From: an uncultured Rhizobiaceae group bacterium
GTDB lineage: Bacteria; Pseudomonadota; Alphaproteobacteria; Rhizobiales; Rhizobiaceae
Direction: 5' to 3'
Assembly: GCA_938044775.1 (NCBI GenBank)
Contig: CALIOE010000017.1
Coordinates: 1-58,061, forward strand
Length of the DNA stretch: 58,061 nucleotides
The notes below the pieces were generated by a model. That model did not search any database, had not been told where the DNA came from, and worked only from the letters and a program-made list of their open reading frames with translations. Below are positions 24,321 through 33,426 of the stretch, piece by piece. Made by a program: the position numbers and the translations under genes. Numbering within the stretch: the stretch's first letter is position 1; the number at the start of each line of letters is the position of its first letter.

Positions 24321-27300
24321 TCCTCAAATCTGATCAGAAGATCCTTGGCGTCGATCTGATCTCCGCGTTTTACACAAACTTCTGCCACCTTGCCGTTGGC
24401 TTCGGCGTGGAGCGCTGTCTCCATTTTCATTGCCTCAATCGACAAAAGCACGTCTCCGGCTTCCACATCCTGTCCGGTTTCCACCATGATCGTGGAGACC
24501 ACGCCAGGCATAGGCGCACCAACCTGCCTGGAATTGCCCGCTTCAGCCTTTGCCCGCGCGACAATGGCATCACCGCCATGATGACGGTCCGGAACGCGGG
24601 CGCGGCGGGGTTGGCCGTTAAGCTCGAAGAACACGGTGACCATGCCCTGATCATCCATTTCACCGCGAGCAAGGCAACGGATCACCAGCACTTTGCCCTG
24701 TTCGATCTCGACGCGAATTTCGTCTTCCGGCTCCATGCCGTAGAAATAGTTGGGGGTCGGGAGCGAACTGGTCGGCCCGTAGGCGCTCTGGGCCAATGCG
24801 TAGTCGGTGAAAACTTTTGGATACATCAGATAGGACGCAAATTCCCGGTCGTTGACGGCGCGGCCAATTTTTCCCTCAACTTCCTTGCGCAGGGCCTTCA
24901 TATTGGCGGGCTTCAGGAGCGCGCCGACACGCTTCTTCAGCGGCCGTTCGCCCTTCAGAACCTTCTTCTGGATTTTCCTGGGAAATCCGTCTGCCGGCAT
25001 GCTGAGATCGCCGCGCATGAGCGAAACAACCGACTCAGGAAACGCGATATCCTTTTTTGGATCCTCCACATCGGCAACCGTCAGATCCTGACTGACCATC
25101 ATCAGGGCCATATCGCCGACAACCTTTGAAGACGGTGTCACTTTCACAATATCGCCGAACATGGCGTTCACGTCTGAATAGGTCCTGGCCACTTTTGTCC
25201 ACTTTGTTTCCAATCCCAACGAGCGTGCTTGTTCCTTCAGGTTGGTATATTGGCCGCCGGGCATTTCATGCAGATAGACCTCCGAAGCGGGCGCCTTCAC
25301 ATCGCTCTCAAACGCCGCATATTGTGTGCGCACCTGCTCCCAGTAGAGCGAAATTTCCCGGATCGCATCCGGATCGAGTTTCGGGTCGCGCTTATTTCCG
25401 GCAAGCGCACCGACGATCGACCCGAGGCATGGCTGGGAGGTGCCACCGGAGAGAGCGTCCATTGCGGCATCGACCGCATCGACTCCGGCATCGACGGCGG
25501 CCAGCACGGTTGCCGCCGATATGCCCGATGTATCATGGGTATGAAAATGGATCGGCAGATCGGTTTCCTGACGCAGCGTTTTGAACAGCTTTGTCGCGGC
25601 AGCCGGCTTCAGCAAACCCGCCATGTCCTTGATACAAATGATATGACAGCCGGCCTTGTCGAGTTCGTGGGTCAGGTCAACATAATATTTCAGATCGTAT
25701 TTCGGTCGATTATCATCCAGCAGGTCGCCGGTGTAGCAGATCGCTCCTTCGCAGAGTTTTCCGGTATCCAGAATGGCATCAATTGACACACGCATGTTGT
25801 CGACCCAGTTGAGACAATCAAAAACGCGGAAAAGGTCCACGCCACCACTGGCGGCTTCATGGATAAACTGCTTGACCACGTTGTCAGGATAGCCCGTGTA
25901 TCCGACACCGTTGGAGCCGCGAACCAAGGCCTGCAACAGCAGATTGGGTGCGCGTTCGCGGATCAGGGACAGCCGTTCCCACGGATCCTCGGTGAGGAAT
26001 CGCATAGCAACATCAAATGTCGCGCCACCCCAGCATTCCAGCGACAAAAGATCCGGAAGCGCCTTGGAATAGGCGCCTGCCACTGCAGCGATGTCGTAGG
26101 TGCGCATCCGTGTTGCCAGCAACGATTGGTGACTGTCGCGCATCGTTGTGTCGGTAACCAGGACCTGTTTTTGTTTGCGCATCCATTTTGAGAATGCCTC
26201 TGGTCCATCTTTCTCCAGCCGCTGGCGGGTGCCGGGCTTGGCTTCGCCTTCAAACCACGGAGCGACTGGTGTCGGCGCATCTTGCTTGGGCCTCGCGCGA
26301 TCCCGCGCTTCCGGGTGACCGTTTACCGAGACATCGGCAATATAGTTCAGCAGGCGTGTCGCACGGTCGCGCCGTTTAACTTTGTGAAACAATTCCGGCG
26401 TCGTATCGATGAACTTGGTCGTATAGGTGTTGTTGCGAAATTTTTTGTGCGTGATGATGTTTTCCAGAAATGTCAGATTGGTTGCCACGCCGCGAATTCG
26501 GAATTCGCGCAATGCGCGGTCCATGCGCGAGATGGTCTCTTCCGGTGTCGGAGCCCATGCTGTTACTTTCTCCAGCAGCGGATCATAGAAACGGGTGATA
26601 ACCGCACCCGAATAGGCTGTGCCACCATCAAGGCGAATACCGAATCCCGTCGCTCCACGGTAGGCGGTAATCCGTCCATAGTCGGGAATGAAATTCTGTT
26701 CGGGATCTTCCGTAGTAATGCGACACTGCAGGGCGTGCCCGTTAAGCTTGATGTCTTCCTGTTTCGGCACACCTGACTTCGCTGTGCCGATCTTGTGGCC
26801 GTCGACCAGATGAATCTGCGCCTTAATAATATCGATGCCTGTCACCTCTTCAGTGACTGTGTGCTCCACCTGGACCCTGGGATTGACCTCAATAAAATAA
26901 AACGCCCCCGTGTCGGCATCCATCAGGAACTCGACCGTGCCGGCGCCCAGATAGTTGGTCTTGTTGGCGATTTTCAAAGCATAGCCGCAAAGCTCCTGGC
27001 GCTGCGCCTCATTGAGATAGGGCGCTGGAGCGCGTTCAACAACTTTCTGATTGCGGCGCTGAACTGAGCAGTCGCGCTCAAACAGATGGACGGCGTTTCC
27101 CTGTCCGTCACCCAGGATCTGTGCTTCCACGTGGCGGGCATTCTCCACCAGTTTTTCCAGATAGATCTCGTCCTTGCCAAAGGCCGCCGCCGCCTCGCGG
27201 CGTGCTTCCAATGCCTCGTTTTCCAGATCTTCAGGCGAGCGGATAACCCTCATGCCACGTCCGCCACCACCCCAGGAAGCTTTCAACATGATCGGGTAGC

Positions 27301-27778
27301 CGATTTCCGCGGCCATTTTCTTAATCCTGGTCAGGTCCTTCGGCAGCGGCTTGGTGGCCGGCACCACAGGCACACCTGCCGTCACGGCCAGGTTGCGTGC
27401 AGCGACCTTATTACCAAGTGACCGCATGGTTTCTGCCTTAGGGCCGATAAAAGTAATACCCGCCTCGGCGCAGGCATCAACGAATTCCGGGCTTTCGGAC
27501 AGCAGGCCGTAGCCAGGGTGGATCGCATCGGCACCCGACAGCTTGGCAACCCGGATGACCTCATCGATCGACAGATAGGATTCTATCGGCCCCATCGGCT
27601 TTGCCAGATGCGGTCCCGAACCGATCTGATAGGCTTCGTCCGCTTTAAACCTGTGCAGCGCCAGCTTGTCCTCTTCCGCCCAGATGGCAACCGTCTTCAG
27701 TCCCAGTTCGTTGGCAGCCCGAAAAACTCGAATTGCGATTTCAGAACGGTTGGCGACAAGAATTTTTTTGATTGGCAT
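24317..27778 (-). CDS. pyc: Pyruvate carboxylase
   Basis: PycA fixes bicarbonate onto pyruvate to give oxaloacetate, replenishing the TCA cycle. The 1153-aa single-chain enzyme has all parts: biotin carboxylase (residues 1-460, starting KKILVANRSEIAIRVFRAA, ATP-grasp glycine loop KASWGGGGRGMRV), carboxyltransferase (about 540-1050, TTMRDSHQSLLATRMRT and the HTHD metal motif in FHTHDTSG), and a C-terminal biotinyl domain with EAMKME, biotin on Lys near residue 1118. The downstream GNAT and SDR genes overlap it by four bases, an arrangement whose functional meaning is unclear. Upstream, 116 bases separate it from another minus-strand gene. Confidence 0.97.
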   Translation of the reverse strand: MPIKKILVANRSEIAIRVFRAANELGLKTVAIWAEEDKLALHRFKADEAYQIGSGPHLAKPMGPIESYLSIDEVIRVAKLSGADAIHPGYGLLSESPEFVDACAEAGITFIGPKAETMRSLGNKVAARNLAVTAGVPVVPATKPLPKDLTRIKKMAAEIGYPIMLKASWGGGGRGMRVIRSPEDLENEALEARREAAAAFGKDEIYLEKLVENARHVEAQILGDGQGNAVHLFERDCSVQRRNQKVVERAPAPYLNEAQRQELCGYALKIANKTNYLGAGTVEFLMDADTGAFYFIEVNPRVQVEHTVTEEVTGIDIIKAQIHLVDGHKIGTAKSGVPKQEDIKLNGHALQCRITTEDPEQNFIPDYGRITAYRGATGFGIRLDGGTAYSGAVITRFYDPLLEKVTAWAPTPEETISRMDRALREFRIRGVATNLTFLENIITHKKFRNNTYTTKFIDTTPELFHKVKRRDRATRLLNYIADVSVNGHPEARDRARPKQDAPTPVAPWFEGEAKPGTRQRLEKDGPEAFSKWMRKQKQVLVTDTTMRDSHQSLLATRMRTYDIAAVAGAYSKALPDLLSLECWGGATFDVAMRFLTEDPWERLSLIRERAPNLLLQALVRGSNGVGYTGYPDNVVKQFIHEAASGGVDLFRVFDCLNWVDNMRVSIDAILDTGKLCEGAICYTGDLLDDNRPKYDLKYYVDLTHELDKAGCHIICIKDMAGLLKPAAATKLFKTLRQETDLPIHFHTHDTSGISAATVLAAVDAGVDAVDAAMDALSGGTSQPCLGSIVGALAGNKRDPKLDPDAIREISLYWEQVRTQYAAFESDVKAPASEVYLHEMPGGQYTNLKEQARSLGLETKWTKVARTYSDVNAMFGDIVKVTPSSKVVGDMALMMVSQDLTVADVEDPKKDIAFPESVVSLMRGDLSMPADGFPRKIQKKVLKGERPLKKRVGALLKPANMKALRKEVEGKIGRAVNDREFASYLMYPKVFTDYALAQSAYGPTSSLPTPNYFYGMEPEDEIRVEIEQGKVLVIRCLARGEMDDQGMVTVFFELNGQPRRARVPDRHHGGDAIVARAKAEAGNSRQVGAPMPGVVSTIMVETGQDVEAGDVLLSIEAMKMETALHAEANGKVAEVCVKRGDQIDAKDLLIRFED

Positions 27779-27894
27779 CGGGGCTTCCAGGCTGAGTACA
27801 CTCCCGGCGTTATAGCCTGACGGATCAGGCGCGGGAAGCCGTCAACATTGCCCGAACTTCGGAATTTTCTGGCGACGCCAATGCTTAGAGGGAT

Positions 27895-28356
27895 TCAAAT
27901 TTCCTTTCGGAAAAACACCCGATGAAAGCCGTGCTGGGTTCCGCGCCCCGTTTCTGCGTAACCCAGCTTTGGATAGAGCGTCAGGTTTTCGCTCATCTTC
28001 TCATTCGTGTAGAGTTCAACCGCGGCACAGCCGCTGCTCCGGGCTTGCTCTTCGCAAAATGCGATCAATTCGCCACCGACACCCTGGCCCTGGTGATCTG
28101 GAGAGACGGCAACATTTTCCAGGTGCATGTGATCGCCACGCGGATAGAAAACGATGAACCCCGCAAGAACGCCGCCTTCATCATTGGCGACGTAGACAAA
28201 CCCGTCACCGACAAGCATCTCGAAATTTGCCAGCATAGGCGCAGGAATCTCCCCCATGCGCCCGACATATTTTTCGTACGAAGCCTCAGCACACGCCCTG
28301 ATGGCGGGAACATCTGCATGGCTCGCCAGTCGTATTCTCATCATCTTGTCCCGCAT
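27895..28356 (-). CDS. GNAT family N-acetyltransferase
   Basis: The 153-aa product has a complete GNAT fold: [48 protein letters not shown] with the Q-x-x-G-x-G loop, and a C-terminal block [26 protein letters not shown]. This last block is seen in a common bacterial GNAT subgroup of unknown substrate. Starts at 28356, 28344 or 28341 are possible. It is divergent from trmD, and a perfect palindrome lies six bases upstream of its start, suggesting regulation. Confidence 0.88.
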   Translation of the reverse strand: MRDKMMRIRLASHADVPAIRACAEASYEKYVGRMGEIPAPMLANFEMLVGDGFVYVANDEGGVLAGFIVFYPRGDHMHLENVAVSPDHQGQGVGGELIAFCEEQARSSGCAAVELYTNEKMSENLTLYPKLGYAETGRGTQHGFHRVFFRKEI

Positions 28357-28361
28357 TCAGT

Positions 28362-28380
28362 AATCAACAAATTGTTGATT
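28362..28380. promoter_or_regulatory. Perfect 19-bp palindrome in the GNAT-trmD divergent promoter
   Basis: AATCAACAA-A-TTGTTGATT is a perfect nine-base inverted repeat around one central base, placed between two divergent start codons (28356 minus, 28398 plus). It looks like the operator of a dimeric repressor, for example of MarR or GntR type, but no regulator gene is next to it. Confidence 0.6.
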
Positions 28381-28397
28381 CCCGGTCCACATCTGTC

Positions 28398-29111
28398 ATG
28401 ACACACAGCATGACGTTTCGCGCTTCTGTTTTGACACTCTACCCCGACATGTTCCCAGGTCCACTGGGGCAGTCGCTGGCAGGTCGGGCATTGAACCGTG
28501 GCGACTGGACCTGCGAAACGACCAACATTCGGGACCACGCTCGAGACAAGCATAGCAGGGTGGATGATTCACCCGCAGGAGGTGGCGCCGGAATGGTTCT
28601 GAAGGCCGATGTGCTGTGCCGGGCTATAGATGATGTGTCACCAGAAGATGACCCACGCACGCGATTGCTCATGAGCCCGCGAGGCAGGCCGCTAACCCAA
28701 AAACGCGTGCGGGAATTCGCCGCTGGTCCGGGAGTGGTCATTGTATGCGGTCGCTTCGAAGGCGTCGATCAGAGGGCGATCGACGCGCGAAATCTGGAAG
28801 AGGTGTCAATTGGCGATTACATCCTCTCTGGCGGAGAGGTTGCGGCACTCGTGCTGCTGGATGCGATTGTGCGGTTGCTTCCCGGTGTCATGGGTAACGA
28901 TCAGTCCGGAACCCACGAAAGCTTTGAAAACGGCCTTCTCGAACACCCGCACTACACGCGCCCGGCGCACTGGGAGGGCCTTTCAATTCCTGAAATCCTG
29001 ACATCGGGCGACCACAAAAAAGTCGATCAGTGGAGACATGAGCAGGCGCTGGAACTGACACGAACACGTCGGCCGGACCTGTTGACCGACGACGACGACG
29101 ATGGCTCATAA
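28398..29111 (+). CDS. trmD: tRNA (guanine-N1-)-methyltransferase
   Basis: TrmD makes m1G37 in tRNAs and prevents frameshifting. The 237-aa product has the SPOUT trefoil-knot motifs: [57 protein letters not shown] and the knot signature [15 protein letters not shown], then HPHYTRPA. A second ATG at 28410 is possible. It normally follows rpsP and rimM and precedes rplS; here rpsP and rimM are absent from the window and rplS is 1.5 kb away across a minus-strand MFS gene. The C-terminus ends in a run of six Asp after TRRPDLLT. Confidence 0.96.
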   Translation: MTHSMTFRASVLTLYPDMFPGPLGQSLAGRALNRGDWTCETTNIRDHARDKHSRVDDSPAGGGAGMVLKADVLCRAIDDVSPEDDPRTRLLMSPRGRPLTQKRVREFAAGPGVVIVCGRFEGVDQRAIDARNLEEVSIGDYILSGGEVAALVLLDAIVRLLPGVMGNDQSGTHESFENGLLEHPHYTRPAHWEGLSIPEILTSGDHKKVDQWRHEQALELTRTRRPDLLTDDDDDGS

Positions 29112-29140
29112 CCACACAGAGTGTCTGACTGAGGCGTCTT

Positions 29141-29180
29141 GACCTGGTCTGGCCTGGTCTGACCCAGTCTGGCCTAGTCT
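29141..29180. repeat. Four imperfect 10-bp tandem repeats
   Basis: GACCTGGTCT, GGCCTGGTCT, GACCCAGTCT and GGCCTAGTCT lie head to tail between trmD and the convergent MFS gene; the last unit includes the MFS stop codon. A small recent slippage array seems likely. Confidence 0.85.
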
Positions 29181-30322
29181 GCGGGATTCGGTGACGGATC
29201 GATGCGCAGGCACAGCGTCGTGGCCACGAGCGCGACACTGGCAAGAACCAGTGAAGCCGCAAAGCTCCCGGTCATTTCATAGAGCGAACTCGCAAAGACA
29301 GGCCCGATCATCTGGCCGATTGCAAAGGCTGCGGTCATCGCTGCCAGATGGCGCATGATGTCGGCAGGCGGGGCAATGCGATGCGTTTCCTTCATGCCCA
29401 TCATTGTGATGACCATGAAGGTACCGCCCACACAAATGCCTGCCGCAATAATGGCGAACAGATGCGGATAAACGACGGGAAGCAACAGACCGGCGGCCAT
29501 GATGACCTGACCGACAACCCATATCTGGCGTGCCGAATAGTCTCGCTGAAGTCGGGCGGCCATAAGGGTAGAAGCAAAGGCAGCAGCTCCAAACAGCGGC
29601 CACGCCCAGCCAAAAATCAAAGGCGATGGTATTATCTCACGCGCCATCACTGGCAGATAGGTGGCCGGAATGATGTAGCCGATACCCAGGGCGCCATAGG
29701 GGATTATGAGGTGCCATACAAGCCGGCTTTGCTTCGATGATTGCACCCGTTTGCCTGGCGCCTGATCGGGCAGTTCGGATCCGGTATTTACAGAGACCGC
29801 GAAGGCCGCGACAAGCGAAAGGATCCCGAAAATCTGCCAGCTCGCATCACTTGGTGCGCCCCATATCATGATGGCCAGCGCCCCCAGCCCTGCCAGTGCG
29901 ATCCCCGCGCCGACACCGGAGAAGATCCAACCCTGTTTCTGCACATGACCCAGCTCCGCAAGCCGTTTGACCGAATAATTGCTGATGAGAACCAGGGTCA
30001 GTGCGCTGCAAAAGCCGGCCAGCCAGCGCAACAGGCACCAAATGTAGAAATTGCCGGTGAGACCCATTCCAAGGGTGGAGATGCCAATTGCGATCAGCGA
30101 GAAACGCAGGGTAAATCGGGGAGAAAAAGGCAGCCTGCCGGCATAGAGAGCCCCCAGCAGATAGCCGAGAAAATGGACGGATGCCAAAAGCCCCCCCTGC
30201 TGGATGCTCAGCAACCCGTCGTCCTGCATCAAAGGCAACAGCGGCGTGAAGGCAAAGCGTCCGATACCCATGGCAATCGCCAGAGCACAGGTGGCCGTTG
30301 TTGCAATCAAAAAGGGTGACAT
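29174..30322 (-). CDS. YbfB/YjiJ-family MFS transporter
   Basis: The 382-aa product has about twelve membrane helices and the hallmark first helix of this family, ALAIAMGIGRFAFTPLLPLMQ, followed by LLASVHFLGYLLGALYAGRLPF. A family-like loop with conserved basic residues, SVKRLAEL, follows later. The substrate is unknown. The frame is open from 30409, but the first residues there are cysteine-rich and non-hydrophobic, so the ATG at 30322 is preferred. It stands on the minus strand between trmD and rplS, two genes that are usually adjacent, so it is probably an insertion by rearrangement. Confidence 0.88.
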   Translation of the reverse strand: MSPFLIATTATCALAIAMGIGRFAFTPLLPLMQDDGLLSIQQGGLLASVHFLGYLLGALYAGRLPFSPRFTLRFSLIAIGISTLGMGLTGNFYIWCLLRWLAGFCSALTLVLISNYSVKRLAELGHVQKQGWIFSGVGAGIALAGLGALAIMIWGAPSDASWQIFGILSLVAAFAVSVNTGSELPDQAPGKRVQSSKQSRLVWHLIIPYGALGIGYIIPATYLPVMAREIIPSPLIFGWAWPLFGAAAFASTLMAARLQRDYSARQIWVVGQVIMAAGLLLPVVYPHLFAIIAAGICVGGTFMVITMMGMKETHRIAPPADIMRHLAAMTAAFAIGQMIGPVFASSLYEMTGSFAASLVLASVALVATTLCLRIDPSPNPAD

Positions 30323-30683
30323 GTGCAATGAAGTCCCGGCGCGAGACGCTCCCGGCTGTTCGGCGCCGTCTCCAGCGGTGGTGTAACAATTCCGGCACGC
30401 CGCAAACAAGCGTCCGTCGTCACAATTCCCTTCTGCCGGTCAAAGAAATCGCTCTGGACAAATCCAGCAATCTGCACTACGACCCGCGCGACTTTCGGAA
30501 AAACCGAAGCGATAGGCGCATTCGCCCTGATTGGTCTTCCAATCATTCGGCGGTCGGCGGCATTCAGGCCAACCTGAAGCCGACACGGCAACCGAACGTG
30601 GCGCTCTGGTCTGTTCAACAAACAAAGATGAGGCGCACAAGCGGAGCAACCGCAGCGGGCCTCACGACAAAAGGTTAGAAACG
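30323..30683. other. Leader and promoter region of rplS
   Basis: No gene is supported in these 361 bases. It must hold the divergent promoters of the MFS gene and rplS. A small hairpin, TTCGG-AAAAA-CCGAA, is visible near 30494-30508. AAAGG precedes the rplS ATG. I could not fit a known ribosomal-protein leader. Confidence 0.5.
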
Positions 30684-31238
30684 ATGAACATCATCCAGCA
30701 GCTCGAAGCCGAGCAGGCGCAGGCAATTGAGGCCAAGCGCCAGATTCCAGAATTCTCCCCCGGTGACACCGTCCGCGTTCTTGTTCGTGTGACCGAAGGC
30801 ACCCGCACCCGTATCCAGGCATACGAAGGCGTTTGTATCGGTCGCAAGGGGAGCGGCATCAACGAGAGCTTCACGGTTCGCAAGATATCCTACGGTGAGG
30901 GCGTGGAACGCGTGTTCCCGATGTACTCGCCGCTCGTCGAAGGCGTGGAAGTGGTTCGCCGTGGCCGTGTGCGCCGCGCCAAACTTTACTACCTGCGCGG
31001 TCGCCGCGGAAAATCCGCCCGCATCATTGAAAATACAGGCATCCGGTCCAAAAAGCTGAACGAAGCCGAACGCGCCGCATTCCTGGCCGAGAAAGAGCGG
31101 CTCGAAGCTGAAAAGGTCGCTGCTGCCGAAGAGCTCGCAAAGGAGAAAGCTGCGGAAGATGCAGCGGCAGCCGAAGCGGCCGCAGCAGCCAAAGCTGCAG
31201 AAGAAGCGCCTGCCGACGAAGGCGATACCAAAGAGTAA
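30684..31238 (+). CDS. rplS: 50S ribosomal protein L19 with Ala/Glu-rich C-terminal extension
   Basis: L19 sits at the interface of the ribosomal subunits. Residues 1-115 are the L19 core: [47 protein letters not shown], and [18 protein letters not shown]. The remaining 65 or so residues are a charged Ala/Glu/Lys tail ([17 protein letters not shown]...), which is common in Hyphomicrobiales L19 but absent from E. coli. The ATG at 30684 is preceded by AAAGG; the upstream frame back to 30531 has no L19 similarity. A strong terminator follows, so it is transcribed alone. Confidence 0.96.
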   Translation: MNIIQQLEAEQAQAIEAKRQIPEFSPGDTVRVLVRVTEGTRTRIQAYEGVCIGRKGSGINESFTVRKISYGEGVERVFPMYSPLVEGVEVVRRGRVRRAKLYYLRGRRGKSARIIENTGIRSKKLNEAERAAFLAEKERLEAEKVAAAEELAKEKAAEDAAAAEAAAAAKAAEEAPADEGDTKE

Positions 31239-31266
31239 CCCCGCATCAGGGGCCGACAAATTTCGT

Positions 31267-31292
31267 GGCGCTCCCTCGGGAGCGCCTTTTTT
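31267..31292 (+). terminator. Rho-independent terminator of rplS
   Basis: GGCGCTCCC at 31267-31275 pairs with GGGAGCGCC at 31278-31286 around a two-base gap and is followed by TTTTTT. It is 29 bases after the rplS stop codon. Confidence 0.92.
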
Positions 31293-31453
31293 GACTGCCA
31301 AAGCCAAAAATTTGTGCTATGGTTTCTGCGCAGCCGCTCTCGCAAGTTGAATGACGGGAAGCGGGTCAAAAGACCGCAATAACAAACTGCAATTTAGTCA
31401 GCGATAGATCAATCCGACTTTACCGGGGCTGGGGCATCGGGAGGTTATGGACC

Positions 31454-31654
31454 ATGTATCACGATCACCGTCCTGTGGACGCCCACCAGGAACGTATTAT
31501 CAGCAAGACAATGCATCGGCTGCGCCAGTGGATGAACCGCGAAATGCACCGTTGCCGTCCGGATACGGACAAATTGTGGCGTGTGCAGCAGCGCTGCCGG
31601 CGCTACGAGGAACAGCTGAACGCTCTGTCGGCTTCGACGCACACGCAGCATTGA
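31454..31654 (+). CDS. Small basic protein of unknown function (66 aa)
   Basis: The frame starts at an ATG nine bases after GGGAGG, one of the best ribosome binding sites in the window; the ATG at 31447 is too close to it and in another frame. The product is rich in Arg, His and Gln, lacks membrane segments or a signal peptide, and should be largely helical ([34 protein letters not shown]). It lies between the rplS terminator and an ABC transporter gene. I do not recognise a family. Coding status rests on the ribosome binding site and position. Confidence 0.5.
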   Translation: MYHDHRPVDAHQERIISKTMHRLRQWMNREMHRCRPDTDKLWRVQQRCRRYEEQLNALSASTHTQH

Positions 31655-31781
31655 TCCCGGTTCAGGGGATCTTGCCGCGTCGTTCAATCATCAAGCGATG
31701 ATTCAGGCCGACAATCCGGCCACCTTTTCAAACCGAGATCCTTCTGTCAGCATCGGGCCAGCACAACCCAGGAGTTTGCCC

Positions 31782-32579
31782 ATGCGCATTTTTTCAATCT
31801 TCGCTGCCACCTTGTTTGCTGTATCCGCCCTGGTCAGCGGCGCCACGGCTGCCGGATTGCCGGATCTCGGTGGAAAAAAAGTCGTGATTGTCACGGAAAA
31901 CGCTTATCCGCCACTGCAGTTCAAAGACCCGAAAACAGGCGATGCGATAGGCTGGGAATATGACGCCGTAGCCGAGATGGCCAAGCGGCTCAACATCAGC
32001 ATCGAATACCAAAACACGTCTTGGGATGCGATGATTCAGGCAGTCTCCGACGGCCAGTATGACATGGGCATGACGGGCATTACCATCAAGGAAGACCGAG
32101 CCAAGAAAGTCGATTTCTCCGACGCATACATGCGCTCGGAAATGTTTATGATCGTGCGCGGAGACGAAGAGCGTTTCTCTGACGCGAAGAGTTTTGCTGC
32201 CCTCGAAGACGGACTTGTTGGAGCGCAGGCGGGCACAACTCCGTTCTACACCGCAGTTTATTCTGTTCTCGATGGCAACGAGCAGAATCCACGAATAAAG
32301 CTGTTTGAGACATTCGGAGCCCAGGTCCAGGCGCTGAAGACCGGTGACGTGGATGTGGTTCTGACCGACGGAACAGCCGGCAAAGGTTATGTCGACGCAT
32401 CCAATGGCGGTCTGAAACTGACTGGTGGGCCTCTGGGCACCGAGGACTTCGGATTCATCTTCCCCAAGGGCTCCGACCTGGTTGAGCCGATCAACGCAGC
32501 AATCGCTGCCATGAAGGAAGATGGCACCATGGATGCGCTGAACAAGAAGTGGTTTCTGGACTACAAATTTGGCCAATAG
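31782..32579 (+). CDS. Amino-acid ABC transporter substrate-binding protein
   Basis: The 265-aa product is a periplasmic binding protein of the polar amino-acid family. It has a signal peptide (residues 1-24, ending ATAAG), then [61 protein letters not shown], and the C-terminal [35 protein letters not shown]. The ATG at 31782 has AGGAG upstream and starts the signal peptide; the frame back to 31698 adds non-signal sequence. The permease gene is 37 bases downstream. The ligand cannot be told from the sequence. Confidence 0.93.
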   Translation: MRIFSIFAATLFAVSALVSGATAAGLPDLGGKKVVIVTENAYPPLQFKDPKTGDAIGWEYDAVAEMAKRLNISIEYQNTSWDAMIQAVSDGQYDMGMTGITIKEDRAKKVDFSDAYMRSEMFMIVRGDEERFSDAKSFAALEDGLVGAQAGTTPFYTAVYSVLDGNEQNPRIKLFETFGAQVQALKTGDVDVVLTDGTAGKGYVDASNGGLKLTGGPLGTEDFGFIFPKGSDLVEPINAAIAAMKEDGTMDALNKKWFLDYKFGQ

Positions 32580-32616
32580 AGCAGGCGATGGCGCTGGCTG
32601 AAAAATAGGTCGCGCA

Positions 32617-33426
32617 GTGCCGCCGTCCTCCCGCCAGACCAAAGACTTTCCCTACTGGCTCGTCGCAGTCATCGCGATCGGCGTGGCGATTGCGGCGACT
32701 ATTATTACTCACGACCTATACGCACGCACCTTCAACGCTGTGGTGCAGGGTCTCGGCATAACGGTGTTTGTCACTCTTGTTGGCTTTGCCCTGGCATCAG
32801 CGCTTGGTCTGCTGCTCGCTGTGATGAGCCTGTCGGGTTCCATCGTCCTGCGGCAGACTGCCCGGTTCTACATCGAGGTCATCCGCGGCATTCCCATTCT
32901 CGTACTGTTGTTCTACATCGCCTTTGTTGGCGCACCGGCCCTTGTATGGTTATGGAACGCAATCTCGGCACCGCTGTCCGAAACCGGCCTGATCGGAAAG
33001 ATGACCGTGCGTGATTTTCCGTTGGTCTGGCGCGCCGCGATTGCCTTGATGATCGGATATTCTGCTTTCATCGCCGAGGTCTTCAGAGCTGGCATACAAG
33101 CCGTTGACGAAGGTCAGATCGAGGCCGCGCAGGCACTTGGTCTGGGTCGCTGGCACCGATTTCGATTTATCATATTTCCACAGGCAGTGCGCACGATCCT
33201 GCCGCCACTGGGCAATGATTTTATCGCCATGGTGAAAGATTCCTCATTGGTCTCTGTGCTTGGAGTCTCCGACATCACACAGATGGGCAAAGTTTACGCG
33301 GCCGGTTCGTTCACGTTTTTCGAAACCTATTCAATCGTTGCCTATATCTACCTGGTGCTGACGATCGGCCTGAGTCTCTTGCTGCGGGCACTTGAGCGAA
33401 AACTGCGCCAGCGCACTACTTTTTGA
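32617..33426 (+). CDS. Amino-acid ABC transporter permease (HisM/GlnP type)
   Basis: The 269-aa membrane protein has about five to six helices and the canonical EAA loop SAFIAEVFRAGIQAVDEGQIEAAQALGLGRWHRF, which docks to the ATPase, followed by FPQAVRTILPPLGNDFIAMVKDSSLVSVLGV. The N-terminal TFNAVVQGLGITVFVTLVGF is the His/Glu/Gln/Arg permease start. The start codon is GTG. It pairs with the preceding binding protein, but no second permease or ATP-binding subunit is adjacent. Its end overlaps the convergent DUF2233 gene by 11 bases. Confidence 0.93.
   Translation: MPPSSRQTKDFPYWLVAVIAIGVAIAATIITHDLYARTFNAVVQGLGITVFVTLVGFALASALGLLLAVMSLSGSIVLRQTARFYIEVIRGIPILVLLFYIAFVGAPALVWLWNAISAPLSETGLIGKMTVRDFPLVWRAAIALMIGYSAFIAEVFRAGIQAVDEGQIEAAQALGLGRWHRFRFIIFPQAVRTILPPLGNDFIAMVKDSSLVSVLGVSDITQMGKVYAAGSFTFFETYSIVAYIYLVLTIGLSLLLRALERKLRQRTTF

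Noticed and set aside
29741..30319. 192-aa plus-strand frame inside the MFS gene
   Set aside because: Hydrophilic Gln/Arg-rich product without motif, antisense to a convincing twelve-helix transporter.
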